Made by a program: the position numbers and the translations under genes. From the NCBI GenBank assembly GCA_021805865.1, contig JAJZDX010000008.1:87383-151382 (forward strand): DNA of 64,000 nt. Direction: 5' to 3'. Below, one piece after another: positions 62,725-64,000 of the stretch. Positions within the stretch are counted from its first letter, which is position 1, and every line of letters starts with the position of its first letter. Source of the stretch: Pseudomonadota bacterium. GTDB taxonomy: Bacteria > Pseudomonadota > Gammaproteobacteria > Steroidobacterales > Steroidobacteraceae. The notes below the pieces were generated by a model that saw only the letters and a list, made by a program, of their open reading frames with translations, was not told the origin of the DNA and searched no databases.

Positions 62725-64000
62725 ATGCTGGCAAAGGTGATCACGTTGACGCGCACGGCCGGAAGCAAGGGCTTCCGGCCGGTCATGAAGTATGTGATGC
62801 GCGTCGGCGAGGATGCCGAGAAGCTCGCGGATGGCGAGCGCCTCGATGCCGGGCATGTGAACTTTGGCACCGAGGACGATGATGCGGGTGACAGCACGTG
62901 GTTCGACCCGCGCACGGATGATCTCTCGGACCCGGGCGTGCGCGCGGCGTATGCGGAGGACCTCGCGCACCTCTGCGAGCGCGCCGAGGTGCGCTGCCGC
63001 GCGCGCGGCCGCTTTCGCGGCAATGCGGTCTACCATGTGGCCATCACATGGAAGGAGGGCGAGCATCCGACGCGCGCGCAGGCCGAGCGCGCGTGCCAGC
63101 ATGTGATGCAATCACTGGGATACTCAGAGCACCAAGCGGCGTGGTCCGTGCACAGGGATACCGATAACGATCACATCCACTTGGTCATCAATAAGGTGCA
63201 TCCGGTGACGGCGACGGTACGCCAGCCGCCGTTTCGGCGCGACTACTTCATCCTGGACAAGTGCATGCGCGAGCTCGAACTGGAATTCGGGCACGGGCGC
63301 GCGAACGGGCCGTACGTCACGCTGGATACCGAGCAGGGACCACAGATCGTGCGTATGAGCAGGGCCGAGCGCCGCGCGCTCGGCCTGCTCAAGGATGCGG
63401 AACCGCACATCGGCGCGCGCGCCGCGCGCGCCGAGCACAATGCCGGTGGCGGCGAATCGTTCCAGTCATGGGTCGCCGGCGCGCCAGCCGAGGCGCTGCG
63501 CGCCGCGGTGGAGCGCGATGGCGCGACATGGGAGGACGCGCACCGCGCACTCGCTGCGTTCGGGTGCGCAATTGAGCGCAAGGGATCCGGGCTCATCGTG
63601 ACCACCACGGTGCCGGGTGCCAATGGCACGCCGCGGGTGCTCGGCGCAAAGGCGTCGCAGCTCGGACGGTGGGCCAGCAAGGCGGCGCTCGAGCGCCGGC
63701 TCGGAGAGTTCGCGCCGCCGGCAGTCGATCTGCCGTCGGCGCAGCACTCTTATATGGAATCCGTGCGCGGGGCGCGCGTAGATCTCGCGAGCGAGGCCCC
63801 GCCTCGAGGCGAGGAGTCCGAGCGCCAGGGCGACCGCGAGGCCGGCGCTGAGAGCGGGCGTCAAGAGCACCGGCATCAGCAGCAGGATCACAGCCAGGCT
63901 GGACGGCAGCGCGGTGCGCGCGATCAGGAGGATCGTGACCGGCGGCGCGCGGAGCGACAAGCCGAACGCGATGCGCTCACGGCCCACTTCGCAGACGGCG
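62725..64000 (+). CDS. traI: TraI-like MOBP relaxase, 5' part
   Basis: Frame open to the window edge (about 425 residues seen). Catalytic Tyr23 in VMKYVMRVG, and the HUH metal motif in SVHRDTDNDHIHLVINKVHP with His150 and His152, both placed as in RP4 TraI; LERDYGL-like segment follows. Nicks oriT and carries the strand into the recipient. C-terminal part continues with an Arg/Glu/Gln-rich stretch. The orphan CRISPR repeat overlaps its ribosome site. Confidence 0.9.
   Translation, partial: MLAKVITLTRTAGSKGFRPVMKYVMRVGEDAEKLADGERLDAGHVNFGTEDDDAGDSTWFDPRTDDLSDPGVRAAYAEDLAHLCERAEVRCRARGRFRGNAVYHVAITWKEGEHPTRAQAERACQHVMQSLGYSEHQAAWSVHRDTDNDHIHLVINKVHPVTATVRQPPFRRDYFILDKCMRELELEFGHGRANGPYVTLDTEQGPQIVRMSRAERRALGLLKDAEPHIGARAARAEHNAGGGESFQSWVAGAPAEALRAAVERDGATWEDAHRALAAFGCAIERKGSGLIVTTTVPGANGTPRVLGAKASQLGRWASKAALERRLGEFAPPAVDLPSAQHSYMESVRGARVDLASEAPPRGEESERQGDREAGAESGRQEHRHQQQDHSQAGRQRGARDQEDRDRRRAERQAERDALTAHFADG

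Overview
The window looks like a piece of a high-GC gammaproteobacterial chromosome (uvrC-pgsA-tRNA synteny, family-5 UDG, NADP-type isocitrate dehydrogenase) into which a large conjugative/integrative element has inserted. The organism cannot be named from this sequence alone.

Bases 1-12192 are ordinary chromosome: the 3' part of a phosphoketolase gene coupled to acetate kinase; a leftward pair for lysine/aminoadipate-semialdehyde metabolism (ALDH7-type dehydrogenase and a saccharopine-dehydrogenase-family enzyme); class II DAHP synthase; isocitrate dehydrogenase; a uracil-DNA glycosylase; uvrC; pgsA; and tRNA-Gly(GCC).

From the 3' end of that tRNA to the right edge (over 51 kb, right end not seen) runs one accessory element. 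Its left arm (12.2-24.5 kb, all leftward) holds integrase, an excisionase-like HTH protein, nucleotide and ssDNA metabolism genes (deoxyribonucleotidase, SSB, SNF2 helicase, nuclease-like protein, MazG-like) and many small proteins of unknown role. A phage-like divergent control region lies at 25.0-25.1 kb (XRE repressor leftward, Cro-like gene rightward). A rightward block whose genes mostly overlap by ATGA follows (25.1-39.3 kb): SF2 helicase, an ORF carrying an iteron-like array, a CHC2 primase-type protein, a DUF3987 protein, three DNA methyltransferases without an obvious restriction enzyme, a ParB-like protein with a Lar-like zinc domain, a sigma-like protein and others.

At 39.4-46.8 kb is a complete type IV-A CRISPR-Cas locus (csf1, csf5/cas6, csf3, csf2, csf4/dinG) with a CRISPR array and no cas1/cas2. 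The six leader-proximal repeats are identical; the distal repeats decay but keep their hairpin. Then come topB, traT (surface exclusion), two nucleotidyltransferase toxin-antitoxin-like pairs, a DUF4942 protein, a pentapeptide-repeat protein, and an RP4 Tra1-like transfer core (traB; traM-traL-traK leftward; an oriT-like intergenic region; traJ and traI relaxase rightward, traI cut by the window edge).

Three signals tie the element together. A palindrome GTATGGCNNGCCATAC sits in the same place in the promoters of the xis/int unit, the cro-like gene, two leftward units and the csf operon, so one regulator probably controls integration, the genetic switch and CRISPR expression. A second palindromic promoter (core GTCATGAC) controls traT, a toxin-antitoxin pair and a small membrane protein. 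Finally, a lone CRISPR-repeat core lies on the ribosome-binding site of the relaxase gene, 16 kb from the array, suggesting a link between Csf5/crRNA and conjugation.
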